This document shows, in pieces, positions 8,336 through 16,128 of a stretch of DNA of 64,000 bases. The notes beneath the pieces were generated by a model that was not told where the DNA came from, did no database searches, and was given only the letters and a program-made list of their open reading frames with translations. Numbering within the stretch: the first letter of the stretch is position 1; the number at the start of each line of letters is the position of its first letter. This DNA is from Streptomyces sp. LaPpAH-108 (lineage in GTDB: Bacteria; Actinomycetota; Actinomycetes; Streptomycetales; Streptomycetaceae): positions 372,001 to 436,000 of the forward strand of contig NZ_KB891996.1 of the NCBI RefSeq assembly GCF_000373625.1, given 5' to 3'. Position numbers and translations under genes: made by a program.

Positions 8336-9173
8336 CGGGGTCGATGCGGATGCGGCCGGTGTGGGGGTGGACGTCGACCTCGACACGGATGTCGTAGACC
8401 TCGGCGATGTGGTGGGCGGTGAGCACGTCGGCGGGGCGGCCCGCCGCGTGGACGCGGCCCGCGCGCATGAGGACCAGCGTGTCCGCGACGCGCGCGGCGT
8501 GGTCGAGGTCGTGCAGCACGATCCCGACCGCGACGCCGTGTTCCTCCACCAGGTCGCGGACCAGATCGAGGGTTTCGATCTGGTAGCGCAGGTCCAGATG
8601 GTTCGTCGGCTCGTCCAGCAGCACCACGGAGGTGTCCTGGGCGAGGCAGGCCGCGAGCCAGACGCGCTGCATCTCGCCGCCGGAGAGTTCGCCCGCGGGG
8701 CGGTCGGCCATGTCGCGCACGCCGGTGGCGGCCATGGCGTACGCCACCGCGCGGCGGTCCTCGGCGGAGAGTCCGGCGAAGCCGCGCCGGTAGGGGTGGC
8801 GGCCGAAGGCGACGACCTCCGCGACCGTCAGACCCTGGGGCGCGGGCCGCGACTGGGAGAAGAGCGTGACCTCCCGGGCGAACTGGCGGGCGCCGAGCAG
8901 GGACACGAGGCGTTCGGGGCGGCCGTCGTGGCCGCCGAGCGTGATCCGGCCGCTGTCCACCCGGTGCAGCCGGGCCAGCGAGCGCAGGAGCGTGGACTTG
9001 CCGCTGCCGTTCGGGCCGACCAGGGCGGTCGCGCGGCCGGGCTCCAGGGTGAGCGAGACGCCGTGCACGACGGGGGTCCTGCCGTACCGCAGGACGAGGT
9101 CGCTGCCGCTCAGGGTGGTGGCGGGGGCGGTCGCGGGCAGGGGGTCGCTGGGGAGCGGGGCGCTGGGAGGCAT
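8064..9173 (-). CDS. Iron-siderophore ABC transporter ATPase with an unusual Pro/Ala/Thr tail
   Basis: 369 residues; family members are normally about 260-290. Walker A GPNGSGKST (about 53-61), Q-loop region, signature LSGGEMQRV, Walker B SVVLLDEPTNHLDL and a switch His in GIVLHDLDHA are all intact. From about residue 275 the protein becomes a low-complexity tail of PATPA, PAVPATSA and PPGDAATP blocks encoded by degenerate short DNA repeats (8064-8330). The same repeats continue past the stop to about 7998. The tail is probably repeat expansion, not a domain. Energises the permease and lipoprotein encoded downstream. The promoter is in 9174-9282, with an iron box. Confidence 0.9.
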   Translation of the reverse strand: MPPSAPLPSDPLPATAPATTLSGSDLVLRYGRTPVVHGVSLTLEPGRATALVGPNGSGKSTLLRSLARLHRVDSGRITLGGHDGRPERLVSLLGARQFAREVTLFSQSRPAPQGLTVAEVVAFGRHPYRRGFAGLSAEDRRAVAYAMAATGVRDMADRPAGELSGGEMQRVWLAACLAQDTSVVLLDEPTNHLDLRYQIETLDLVRDLVEEHGVAVGIVLHDLDHAARVADTLVLMRAGRVHAAGRPADVLTAHHIAEVYDIRVEVDVHPHTGRIRIDPVGRHPAPATPATPAVPATSAVPATAAVPPGDAATPASVPAASAVPTTSATPVAPPGDAATPATPVAPPGAPVSGPAAPAVPTTSATPPGT

Positions 9174-9228
9174 GGGGGTCCGGTCGGATCGAGGGCACGG
9201 GTGGGGAACCCCTCGACGCGGGACGCCA

Positions 9229-9247
9229 ACTAAGGGTTACCTAACTA
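9229..9247. promoter_or_regulatory. Iron box (DmdR/IdeR-type operator)
   Basis: Read on the minus strand this is TAGTTAGGTAACCCTTAGT, an imperfect 19-bp palindrome close to the actinobacterial iron-box consensus TTAGGTTAGGCTAACCTAA. It lies 56 bp upstream of the ATPase start and downstream of the AraC gene, as expected for Fe(II)-dependent repression of the transport operon. Match seen in sequence; regulator inferred. Confidence 0.75.
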
Positions 9248-9282
9248 CGGGGAGGTTATATTCCGCCAGGTCATGCCGACAA

Positions 9283-10155
9283 TCAGGAGTTCGCGCCATT
9301 CGATACGGCATTCCGGACACCCGACGCGGCGTCCTGAGCCGTACCGAAGTACGCGCCCGGGGTCGTGCCCACGACCCTGCGGAACGCGGCGATGAAGGTG
9401 CTGGGCTGCGCGTAGCCGAGTTCTTCCGCGACCGTCTGTACGTCCCACCCCTCGGAGAGCAGCGTCAGCGCCCGGTGGACCCGCAGCGCCTGCCGCCACC
9501 GGGCGAAGGACAGCCCTGTGGACTGACGGAACGCGCGGGTGACGGTCCGGTCGCTGGTGCCGAGCGCCCGCGCCCACTCCTCCAGCGAGCGGTTGTCGGC
9601 GGGGTCCGCCAGCAGCGCCTCGGCGATCGCGTCGATCCTGGCGTCCCCGGGCAGCCGCAGCGTGAACGGGCGCTCCGACGGCACCAGTACGTCGAACACC
9701 ACCGCCTCCGCCCGGGCGCGTGCCTCCGCGTCGAGATCCGTACGCGCCAGGTGGCCCAGCAGCGACTCCAGCAAGGGGGTCATCTCGATCGCCGTCGGCC
9801 CGTCGAAGGCGACGGGGGTGTGCTCGGGCGCGAAAAAGGCGTCGTAGAACTCGACCCCGGCGGTCAGCCGCCCCCCGTGCACCACCCCGGCGGGCATCCA
9901 CAGCCCCTGCCCCTCGGACACGGTGAACACCCGGTCCACCACCCGCGACATGAGCGTCCCGCCCCGCACCCAGACCAGCTCGTGCAGGGGATGCGCATGC
10001 GGCTCCCACTCGGTGGGCACCCCAGGAACCTGCGACTCGGCCAGAATGACAAACGGCGCCCTACCCACCGGCACCGCCGAAGCCCGCCGCACCACAGTCC
10101 CCGGCTCCCGCCGCCATATCCCAAGCCCGGGAACACCAGCAGACGATCGGGACAT
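9283..10155 (-). CDS. AraC-family transcriptional regulator with cupin sensor domain
   Basis: 290 residues. N-terminal cupin-like domain with HAHPLHELVWVRGG and MPAGVVHGG; C-terminal double helix-turn-helix of the AraC type (SLEEWARALGTSDRTVTRAFRQ and VQTVAEELGYAQPSTFIAAF, ending RRVVGTTPGAYF). It sits just upstream of and in the same direction as the iron transport operon, so it probably controls that operon, perhaps sensing the siderophore. No strong Shine-Dalgarno before the ATG at 10155. Function inferred from family and position. Confidence 0.85.
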   Translation of the reverse strand: MSRSSAGVPGLGIWRREPGTVVRRASAVPVGRAPFVILAESQVPGVPTEWEPHAHPLHELVWVRGGTLMSRVVDRVFTVSEGQGLWMPAGVVHGGRLTAGVEFYDAFFAPEHTPVAFDGPTAIEMTPLLESLLGHLARTDLDAEARARAEAVVFDVLVPSERPFTLRLPGDARIDAIAEALLADPADNRSLEEWARALGTSDRTVTRAFRQSTGLSFARWRQALRVHRALTLLSEGWDVQTVAEELGYAQPSTFIAAFRRVVGTTPGAYFGTAQDAASGVRNAVSNGANS

Positions 10156-10207
10156 GGGGAGGAGTGTAATCCGGCGGGGTGGGGAGGCGGGGGCGTGCGG
10201 AGTGGGG

Positions 10208-11071
10208 TCAGGGCATGTGGGCGGCCAGGGTGTGGAGTAGGTTCACCACGCCCTCGGGGCCGTTCACCACCAGGTCCGCTCGGTCCGCCAGTTCGGGGAC
10301 CTCTGTGCTGCCGCTGCAGACGAGGAGGCCGGGGGTGCCGCCGGTGCGGAGTTTTTCTACGGCGGCGAAGGCGGGGAGGTCGCCGAGGTCGTCGCCCGCG
10401 TAGAGGACGGCGTCGGCGCCGAGGGCGCGGACGTGGTCGAGGAGGGCGACGCCCTTGTCCATGCCGGGCGGGCGGAGTTCGAGGACGAGGCGGCCGGGTT
10501 CGACGATCAGGCCGTGGCGGGTGGCGAGGTCGGTCAGCGGGGCGCGCAGCGCCTCGAACGCGGCCTCCGGGTCCTCCGCGCGGCGGGTGTGCACGGCGAC
10601 CGCGCGGCCCTTCTCCTCGATCCACGTACCGGGCCACGCCCCGGCCCGGTCCAGGACGCCCGGCAGTTCGGCGCGGGCGGCGGCGATGCCGGGGTGCGGG
10701 GCGGGGGCGCTGACCGTACCGGTGGCCGCGTCCCAGCGCTCCGCGCCGTAGTGGCCGAGCACGACAAGGTGCTCCAGGCCCTCGACCCCGGCGAAGCCGC
10801 CGTTGCGTACGGCCACCCCCGCCGGGCGGCCCGTGATCACCGCCACGGACGCCACCTTCGGCGCCAGCTCGGCCAGCGCGGGCACCGCACCGGGGTGGGC
10901 GCGCGCCTGCGCCGGGTCGGCGACGATGGGGGCCAGCGTGCCGTCGAAGTCCAGCCCGACCACGGCCCCGTGCGCCCCCTCCAGCAGCGCACGCAGACCG
11001 TCCCGGCCGGCCGGGGTCGTCGGAACCGGAAGATCCTTCGGGATGGCGGAGTCCGTCTCGGGGATACCCAT
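10208..11071 (-). CDS. otsB: Trehalose-6-phosphate phosphatase
   Basis: 287-residue HAD-superfamily phosphatase. Motif I VVGLDFDGTLAP contains the nucleophile Asp and the general-acid Asp; motif II VAVITGRPAG; the Lys region HTRRAE and the end motif YAGDDLGDLPAF supply the Mg-binding Asp residues. It releases phosphate from trehalose 6-phosphate made by OtsA. It is on the opposite strand from otsA and separated from it by the iron operon. A GC-rich hairpin at 11095-11129 lies just upstream. Confidence 0.92.
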   Translation of the reverse strand: MGIPETDSAIPKDLPVPTTPAGRDGLRALLEGAHGAVVGLDFDGTLAPIVADPAQARAHPGAVPALAELAPKVASVAVITGRPAGVAVRNGGFAGVEGLEHLVVLGHYGAERWDAATGTVSAPAPHPGIAAARAELPGVLDRAGAWPGTWIEEKGRAVAVHTRRAEDPEAAFEALRAPLTDLATRHGLIVEPGRLVLELRPPGMDKGVALLDHVRALGADAVLYAGDDLGDLPAFAAVEKLRTGGTPGLLVCSGSTEVPELADRADLVVNGPEGVVNLLHTLAAHMP

Positions 11072-11094
11072 GAAACGACACTATCCGCGACCAC

Positions 11095-11129
11095 CCCACC
11101 CCACTCCTCCCCACGAGGAGTGGGGTGGG
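11095..11129. terminator. 15-bp perfect hairpin between the DUF3263 gene and otsB
   Basis: Arms 11095-11109 and 11115-11129 pair perfectly around a 5-base loop. It may terminate the leftward DUF3263 transcript; because it is 24 bp before the otsB start it could also shape the otsB leader. No U-tract. The surrounding 11130-11272 is C-rich filler with GCCGCAGCC repeats and no gene. Confidence 0.55.
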
Positions 11130-11272
11130 AAGCAGGACGAGAGGCACACCCGCGGCTCCATGCCATCGCGCACCCGAACCCGCAGCCCCACGACCTCACG
11201 CCTCACGCACCAGACCCGCACCGCAGCCGCAGCCGCACCCCGCCCCACCGCCAAAGCCAGCGCAGCGTCACG

Positions 11273-11506
11273 TCACCGTTCCGAGCGCCGCGCCTCCCGT
11301 ACCCGTCGCAGCCGGTTCACCGTCACCGGGTCGTGGGTCAGGGCGCGCTCGTCGTCCAGGAGGGCGTTGAGCAGTTGGTAGTAGCGGACGGGGGCGAGGC
11401 CGAGCTGTTCTCGGATGGCGCGTTCCTTGGCGCCGGGGCCGGAAAAGCTCCGGCGCTCCAGCGCGAGGATCGCCTGCTCGCGGGGGCCCAGTTCCATGTC
11501 GGCCAC
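11273..11506 (-). CDS. DUF3263 small protein (helix-turn-helix-like)
   Basis: 77 residues: LGPREQAILALERRSF, then KERAIREQLGLAPVRYYQLLNALL and a basic end RLRRVREARRSER. This is the actinobacterial DUF3263 family, which looks like a small DNA-binding helix-turn-helix protein; its function is not known to me. It lies 18 bp downstream of the sugar-binding lipoprotein gene in the same direction. Start GTG 11506 is as tracked; ATG 11497 is an alternative. Confidence 0.8.
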   Translation of the reverse strand: MADMELGPREQAILALERRSFSGPGAKERAIREQLGLAPVRYYQLLNALLDDERALTHDPVTVNRLRRVREARRSER

Positions 11507-11524
11507 CGTAACCCCCGCGAAGCC

Positions 11525-12811
11525 CTACTGGGCCGCGGCCCGGCTGTCCGCCGTCGTCGCCGTCGACTGCAGGCGGGTCAGAACGCCGGACGGGCTGCCG
11601 TCGGGGGCGACGGCCTGGCCGATCTGCTGCTTGACGGCCGCGCTGACCTCGGCCCAGGAGATCTTGTTGACGGGGTACTGCTCGGCCGTCTCCAGCTGGT
11701 CCAGGAAGGGGTGCAGGGCCTTGTCGCGGGGGGCGTCGGAGGCGCCCATGGCCTGGGAGGCGGAGGTGGTGACGGGCAGCAGACCGTACTCGTGGGAGAA
11801 GGCGAGCACGTTCTTCTCCTTGTAGACGAAGTCGAGGAAGCTGCCGATCTGGTCGGCGTGCCCGTTCTGCTTGAAGGCCATCATCCAGTCGGCGACGCCC
11901 ATCGCGGGGTGGTGGCCGCCGTCGCGGGTCGGCATCGGGACCATGCCGAACTTCACGCCCTTGTCCTCGGCCTGGTGCATCAGCGTGGGGTGGCCGTTGA
12001 GCATGCCGACCTCGCCGTCCGCGAACGCGGAGAACGCGGCGGCACGGTTCAGACGCCCCGGCGCGACCGGCCCGGTCAGCCCCTTGTCGACCAGGTCGTC
12101 CTTGAGCCAGGTGAAGGTGCGGGTGTTCTGGGTGGAGTCGATGGTGTACGTCCCCATGTCGTCCGTGTAGTCACTGCCCCCGCTCAGCAGCCACTGCATC
12201 GTCTCGGCCTGCGCCTCCTCGGGCCCGAGCGGCAGCGCGTACGGGTACTTCACGCCATTGGCCTTCAGCGCCTCGGCGTCGGCGGCCAGCTCGTCCCAGG
12301 TGGTGGGCGCGCTGGTGATGCCCGCCTTCTCGAAGAGGGTCTTGTTGTAGAAGAGGACGCGCGTGGAGGCCGCGAACGGCATGCCGTACGGCGTGTGGTT
12401 CCACTCGCCCGCGTCGGAGAGCTGCGAGACGAGGTCGGCCTGGGTGCGGATGGAGAGCAGGTCGGAGGCCGAGTAGAGCTTGCCCTTGGCCGCATAGTCG
12501 GCGTAGGCGCCGATCTGGGCCATGTCGGGGGCGTGCCCGGCGGCGACCAGCTGCTTGACCTTGGCGTCGACGTCGTTCCACGAGTAGACGCTGACCTCGA
12601 CCTTCACGTCGGGGTGCTGCTTCTCGTACGCGCTGACCAGCGAGGACCAGTACTTCTTGGAGCTGTTGGCCGGGGAGTCGCCGTAGTCGGCCGCGACCAG
12701 CTTGAGGGTCACGTGCGAGGAACCCGTGGTCCCGCAGCCGCCGAGGACCGCCGCCATGCCCAGTGCGGACACCACCGCGATCGTTCTTGCCGTACGCCGA
12801 CGCACCGTCAA
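11525..12811 (-). CDS. Sugar ABC transporter substrate-binding lipoprotein (family 1)
   Basis: About 428 residues with a lipoprotein signal ending in VLGGCG. The mature part is an extracellular solute-binding protein: VTLKLVAADYGD, then YEKQHPDVKVEVSVYSWNDVDAKV, DMAQIGAYADYA, and GMPFAASTRVLFYNKTLFEKAGI. I chose the TTG at 12811 because AAAGGGA sits 9 bases upstream; GTG 12805 is the alternative. There are no permease genes beside it, so it is an orphan binding protein whose ATPase could be MsiK (48201). It diverges from nagK across a DasR-type site, which suggests control by aminosugar; the ligand itself is not shown. Confidence 0.85.
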   Translation of the reverse strand: MTVRRRTARTIAVVSALGMAAVLGGCGTTGSSHVTLKLVAADYGDSPANSSKKYWSSLVSAYEKQHPDVKVEVSVYSWNDVDAKVKQLVAAGHAPDMAQIGAYADYAAKGKLYSASDLLSIRTQADLVSQLSDAGEWNHTPYGMPFAASTRVLFYNKTLFEKAGITSAPTTWDELAADAEALKANGVKYPYALPLGPEEAQAETMQWLLSGGSDYTDDMGTYTIDSTQNTRTFTWLKDDLVDKGLTGPVAPGRLNRAAAFSAFADGEVGMLNGHPTLMHQAEDKGVKFGMVPMPTRDGGHHPAMGVADWMMAFKQNGHADQIGSFLDFVYKEKNVLAFSHEYGLLPVTTSASQAMGASDAPRDKALHPFLDQLETAEQYPVNKISWAEVSAAVKQQIGQAVAPDGSPSGVLTRLQSTATTADSRAAAQ

Positions 12812-12841
12812 AACCCCGATTCCCTTTACGGACTGTTCGCT

Positions 12842-12853
12842 ATGTGAACACAT
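12842..12853. promoter_or_regulatory. ATGTG-AA-CACAT inverted repeat in the lipoprotein/nagK divergent promoter
   Basis: Perfect 5+2+5 inverted repeat, 30 bp upstream of the lipoprotein start and 15 bp from the dre-like site. Could be a second operator acting on the leftward gene. Confidence 0.35.
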
Positions 12854-12867
12854 GTCTACACCACGTA

Positions 12868-12883
12868 AGTGGACTAGACCTCT
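12868..12883. promoter_or_regulatory. dre-like DasR binding site
   Basis: AGTGGACTAGACCTCT matches the DasR-responsive element consensus (ASTGGTCTAGACCAST) at 13 of 16 positions and keeps the CTAGACC core. It lies 27 bp upstream of the nagK GTG and 56 bp from the divergent lipoprotein start, where a GntR-type repressor released by glucosamine 6-phosphate would act on both. Confidence 0.75.
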
Positions 12884-12910
12884 CACGGGTCACCGGGTCA
12901 CACTGGACGG

Positions 12911-13891
12911 GTGAGACATGTCATCGCCCTGGACGTGGGCGGCACCTGGATGAAGGCCGCTCTCCTCGGCGTCGACAGCGCGTCCGCCCCGGCCGCGGCG
13001 CCCGCACTCCTGCACCGCGCGCGCCGCGCGACCGGCCGCGAGCGGGGCCCGGAGGCGGTGGTCGCGGAGATCCTGGACTTCGCCGCCGACCTGGCCGCGC
13101 ACGGCGCCGCGCACCTGGGCGGAGCCGCCGTCGCGGCCGGTGTCGCGGTGCCCGGGATCGTGGACGAACCCGGCGGCCGGGCGGTCTACGCGGCCAACCT
13201 CGGCTGGCGCGACGTCCCCCTGCGCGACCTGCTCGCCGAGCGCCTCGGCGTGCCCGTCGCGCTCGGCCACGACGTGCGCACCGGCGGCCTCGCCGAGGGC
13301 CGGATCGGCGCCGGGAAGGGCGCCGACCGCTTCCTGTTCGTGCCGCTCGGCACCGGCATCGCGGGCGCCATCGGCATCGGCGGCGCGGTGGAGGCGGGCG
13401 CGCACGGCTTCGCCGGTGAGATCGGCCACATCGTCGTCCGCCCCGGCGGCGCCGACTGCCCCTGCGGGCAGCGCGGCTGCCTGGAGCGGTACGCCTCGGC
13501 CGCCGCCGTCGGCCAGGCGTGGGCGCACGTGTCCGGCAAGAAGGACGCCGACGCCGCCGACTGCGCGAAGGCCGTCGAGAACGGCGACCGGGCCGCCGAA
13601 GAGGTCTGGCAGGACGCGGTCGACGCGCTCGCCGACGGCCTCGTCACCGCGCTCACCCTGCTCGACCCGGGCACCCTGATCATCGGCGGCGGACTCGCGG
13701 AGGCGGGCGAGACGCTGCTCCGTCCCCTGCGGGAGGCCGTGGGGCGCCGGATCACCTTCCAGACCCCGCCCGTCCTCGTCCCGGCGGCCCTCGGCGACAC
13801 CGCCGGATGCCTCGGCGCCGGACTGCTCGCCCGCGATCTCCTGGGCCCTGCCGGCCCAGGCCGCACCGATCCCTCGGAGGTAACCGCCTGA
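12911..13891 (+). CDS. nagK: N-acetylglucosamine kinase (ROK family)
   Basis: 326 residues. ATP-site motif ALDVGGTWMKAAL at the very start, GVAVPGIVDEPGG, VALGHDVRTGGL, PLGTGIAGAI, and the ROK zinc motif CPCGQRGCLERYASAAA. It phosphorylates a hexose, most likely N-acetylglucosamine, because nagA follows with a one-base TGATG overlap and a dre-like site lies upstream. A glucokinase role is possible from sequence alone; operon context favours NagK. GTG 12911 has no clear Shine-Dalgarno, so the mRNA may be leaderless. Confidence 0.88.
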   Translation: MRHVIALDVGGTWMKAALLGVDSASAPAAAPALLHRARRATGRERGPEAVVAEILDFAADLAAHGAAHLGGAAVAAGVAVPGIVDEPGGRAVYAANLGWRDVPLRDLLAERLGVPVALGHDVRTGGLAEGRIGAGKGADRFLFVPLGTGIAGAIGIGGAVEAGAHGFAGEIGHIVVRPGGADCPCGQRGCLERYASAAAVGQAWAHVSGKKDADAADCAKAVENGDRAAEEVWQDAVDALADGLVTALTLLDPGTLIIGGGLAEAGETLLRPLREAVGRRITFQTPPVLVPAALGDTAGCLGAGLLARDLLGPAGPGRTDPSEVTA

Positions 13892-15057
13892 TGGCTCCCA
13901 GCTTGGTACTCACCGGCGCACGGGTGGTGCTGCCCACCGGCGTGGTGGACGACGGCCGCGTGAGCGTGGCGGGCACGCGGATCACCGCCGCGGGCCCCGC
14001 CGGGGCGGCACCTCCCGCCCCGGCAGACGCCGAGGTCGTCGACGCGAGCGGCCACTGGCTGGTCCCCGGCTTCGTGGACCTGCACAACCACGGCGGCGGC
14101 GGCGCCTCCTTCGCGGGCAGCGCCGAGGACGCCCTGACCGCCGTACGCACCCACCGCGCGCACGGCACCACCACCCTGGTCGCCTCCACCGTCACCGACG
14201 ACCTGGACCTGCTGGCCCGCCGCGCCGGGCTGCTCAGCGAGCTGGCCGAGCAGGGCGACATCGCGGGCATCCACTTCGAGGGCCCGTTCATCTCCCCGTG
14301 CCGCAAGGGCGCGCACTCCGAGGCACTGCTGCGCGACCCCGACCCGGCCGAGGTGCGCAAGCTGCTCGACGCCGCGCGCGGGCAGGCCCGCATGGTCACC
14401 CTCGCCACCGAACTCCCCGGCGGCCTGGACTCCGTACGGCTCCTCGCCGAGCAGGGCGTGATCGCGGCCGTCGGGCACACCGACGCGAGCTACGAGCAGA
14501 CCGTCGAGGCGATCGACGCGGGCGCCACCGTCGCCACCCACCTCTTCAACGCCATGCCCCCGCTCGGCCACCGCGCCCCCGGCCCGATCACCGCGCTCCT
14601 TGAGGACGAGCGGGTCACCGTCGAGCTGATCAACGACGGCACCCATCTGCACCCGGCCGCGCTCCAGCTGGCCTTCCACCACGCGGGCGCCGACCGGGTG
14701 GCCTTCATCACCGACGCGATGGACGCGGCGGGCGTGGGCGACGGGCGCTATCTGCTCGGCCCGCTGGAGGTCGAGGTCGCGGACGGCGTGGCCCGGCTCG
14801 TGGAGGGCGGCTCCATCGCGGGCTCCACGCTGACCCTGGACCGCGCCTTCCGGCGGGCGGTCACCGTCGACCGGCTGCCGGTGACCGACGTGGTGAAGGC
14901 GCTGTCCGTCAACCCCGCCCGTCTCCTTGGGCTTTCGGACCGGATCGGCTCCCTGGAGCCCGGCAAGGACGCCGATCTCGCGCTGCTGGACGCCGCGTTC
15001 ACGGTGAAGGGCGTCATGCGCCGGGGTGAATGGGTTCTCGCGCCCCAACTGCCCTGA
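13891..15057 (+). CDS. nagA: N-acetylglucosamine-6-phosphate deacetylase
   Basis: 388-residue amidohydrolase that removes acetate from GlcNAc-6-phosphate, feeding glucosamine 6-phosphate to glycolysis and generating the DasR effector. Metal and catalytic motifs seen: PGFVDLHNHGGGG (His 65 and 67), GIHFEGPFISP, VGHTDASYEQT, VATHLFNAMPPL, AFITDAMDAAG with the catalytic Asp, and NPARLLGLSDRIGSLEPG. ATG 13891 overlaps the nagK stop by one base; GGAGG sits 10 bases upstream inside nagK. Confidence 0.93.
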   Translation: MAPSLVLTGARVVLPTGVVDDGRVSVAGTRITAAGPAGAAPPAPADAEVVDASGHWLVPGFVDLHNHGGGGASFAGSAEDALTAVRTHRAHGTTTLVASTVTDDLDLLARRAGLLSELAEQGDIAGIHFEGPFISPCRKGAHSEALLRDPDPAEVRKLLDAARGQARMVTLATELPGGLDSVRLLAEQGVIAAVGHTDASYEQTVEAIDAGATVATHLFNAMPPLGHRAPGPITALLEDERVTVELINDGTHLHPAALQLAFHHAGADRVAFITDAMDAAGVGDGRYLLGPLEVEVADGVARLVEGGSIAGSTLTLDRAFRRAVTVDRLPVTDVVKALSVNPARLLGLSDRIGSLEPGKDADLALLDAAFTVKGVMRRGEWVLAPQLP

Positions 15058-15076
15058 TCCGTACCCTCCTTCATCG

Positions 15077-15112
15077 GACGGCGGCTGTCCCCGAGGTGGG
15101 CCGGCCGCCGTC
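15077..15112 (+). terminator. Terminator after nagA
   Basis: Arms GACGGCGGC (15077-15085) and GCCGCCGTC (15104-15112), followed by TCTTT. It ends the nagK-nagA transcript before the sugar kinase gene. Confidence 0.7.
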
Positions 15113-15176
15113 TCTTTGGCATGATCGGGGCCCCGGAAACCGAAGCCACGCCAACTTTCGAGGGAGGTCGGACCGG

Positions 15177-16106
15177 GTGATCCTCACGGTCACACTGAAC
15201 ACCGCTCTCGACATCACCTACCGCGTACGGTCGTTGCGCCCCCGCGCCTCCCACCGCGTCTCCGACGTGGCCGAACGGCCGGGCGGCAAGGGCGTCAACG
15301 TGGCGCGGGTGCTGGCCGCGCTCGGGCACGAGGTGACGGTCACCGGGTTCGCGGGCGGCGCGACCGGCGGGGTGCTGCGCGACCGGCTCGCGGAAACGGC
15401 GGGGCTCACGGACGCACTCGTGGAGGTCGCGGGCCCGACCCGCCGCACCATCGCCGTCGTCGACGAACTCACCGGCGACACCACGCAGTTGAACGAGCCC
15501 GGACCGCAGATCTCCCCCGCCGAGTGGGCCGCCTTCCTGCGCTCCTACGACGGCCTGCTCGCCGGTGCCTCGGCGGTCGCCCTCTCGGGCAGCCTGCCAC
15601 CGGGCGTGCCAGTGGGGGCGTACGCGGGGCTGATACGGGTGGCCCGCTCGGCCGGGGTGCCGGTCCTGCTCGACACCAGCGGCGAGCCCCTGCGACGCGG
15701 CGTCGCCGCCCGCCCCGACCTCGTCAAGCCGAACGCCGGTGAACTGGCCGAACTCACCGGCTCCCACGAGCCGTTGCGCGCCACCCGCGACGCCCGCCGC
15801 CGGGGCGCCCACGCGGTCGTCGCCTCCCTCGGCCCGGACGGCCTCCTGGCCGCGACCCCGGAGGGCCACTGGCGCGCGGCCCCGCCCACCCGGCTGCGCG
15901 GCAACCCGACCGGCGCGGGGGACGCGGCGGTCGCCGGTCTGCTGTCGGGGCTGGTGGAACGGCTCCCCTGGACGGACCGCCTGACCCGCGCCACCGCCCT
16001 GTCGGCGGCGGCCGTACTGGCCCCGGCGGCCGGGGAGTTCGACCGGGCGGCCTACGACGAGCTGTGCGGGCGGATCGAGGTGAGGGGGGCGGCGGAGGCG
16101 GCCTGA
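15177..16106 (+). CDS. 1-phosphofructokinase-type hexose kinase (PfkB family)
   Basis: 309 residues. Starts VILTVTLNTALDITYRV, has RPGGKGVNVARVLAALGHEV, GPTRRTIAVVD, LPPGVPVGAYAGL, LDTSGEPLRRG, VKPNAGELAELTG and the anion-hole/base motif RGNPTGAGDAAVAGLL. This pattern is that of 1-phosphofructokinase / tagatose-6-phosphate kinase-like members of the PfkB family. GTG 15177 follows AGGGAGG with ideal spacing. Close behind nagKA but with its own terminator-separated promoter. Substrate is inferred to be a phosphorylated hexose. Confidence 0.85.
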   Translation: MILTVTLNTALDITYRVRSLRPRASHRVSDVAERPGGKGVNVARVLAALGHEVTVTGFAGGATGGVLRDRLAETAGLTDALVEVAGPTRRTIAVVDELTGDTTQLNEPGPQISPAEWAAFLRSYDGLLAGASAVALSGSLPPGVPVGAYAGLIRVARSAGVPVLLDTSGEPLRRGVAARPDLVKPNAGELAELTGSHEPLRATRDARRRGAHAVVASLGPDGLLAATPEGHWRAAPPTRLRGNPTGAGDAAVAGLLSGLVERLPWTDRLTRATALSAAAVLAPAAGEFDRAAYDELCGRIEVRGAAEAA

Positions 16107-16128
16107 GCCCGGTCCCGCAGGACAGGTA

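Noticed and set aside
9245..11147. Long Gly/Arg/Ala or Pro/Arg-rich frames over the AraC and otsB genes
   Set aside because: Shadow frames of real genes caused by high third-position GC; the AraC and OtsB frames carry complete motifs.
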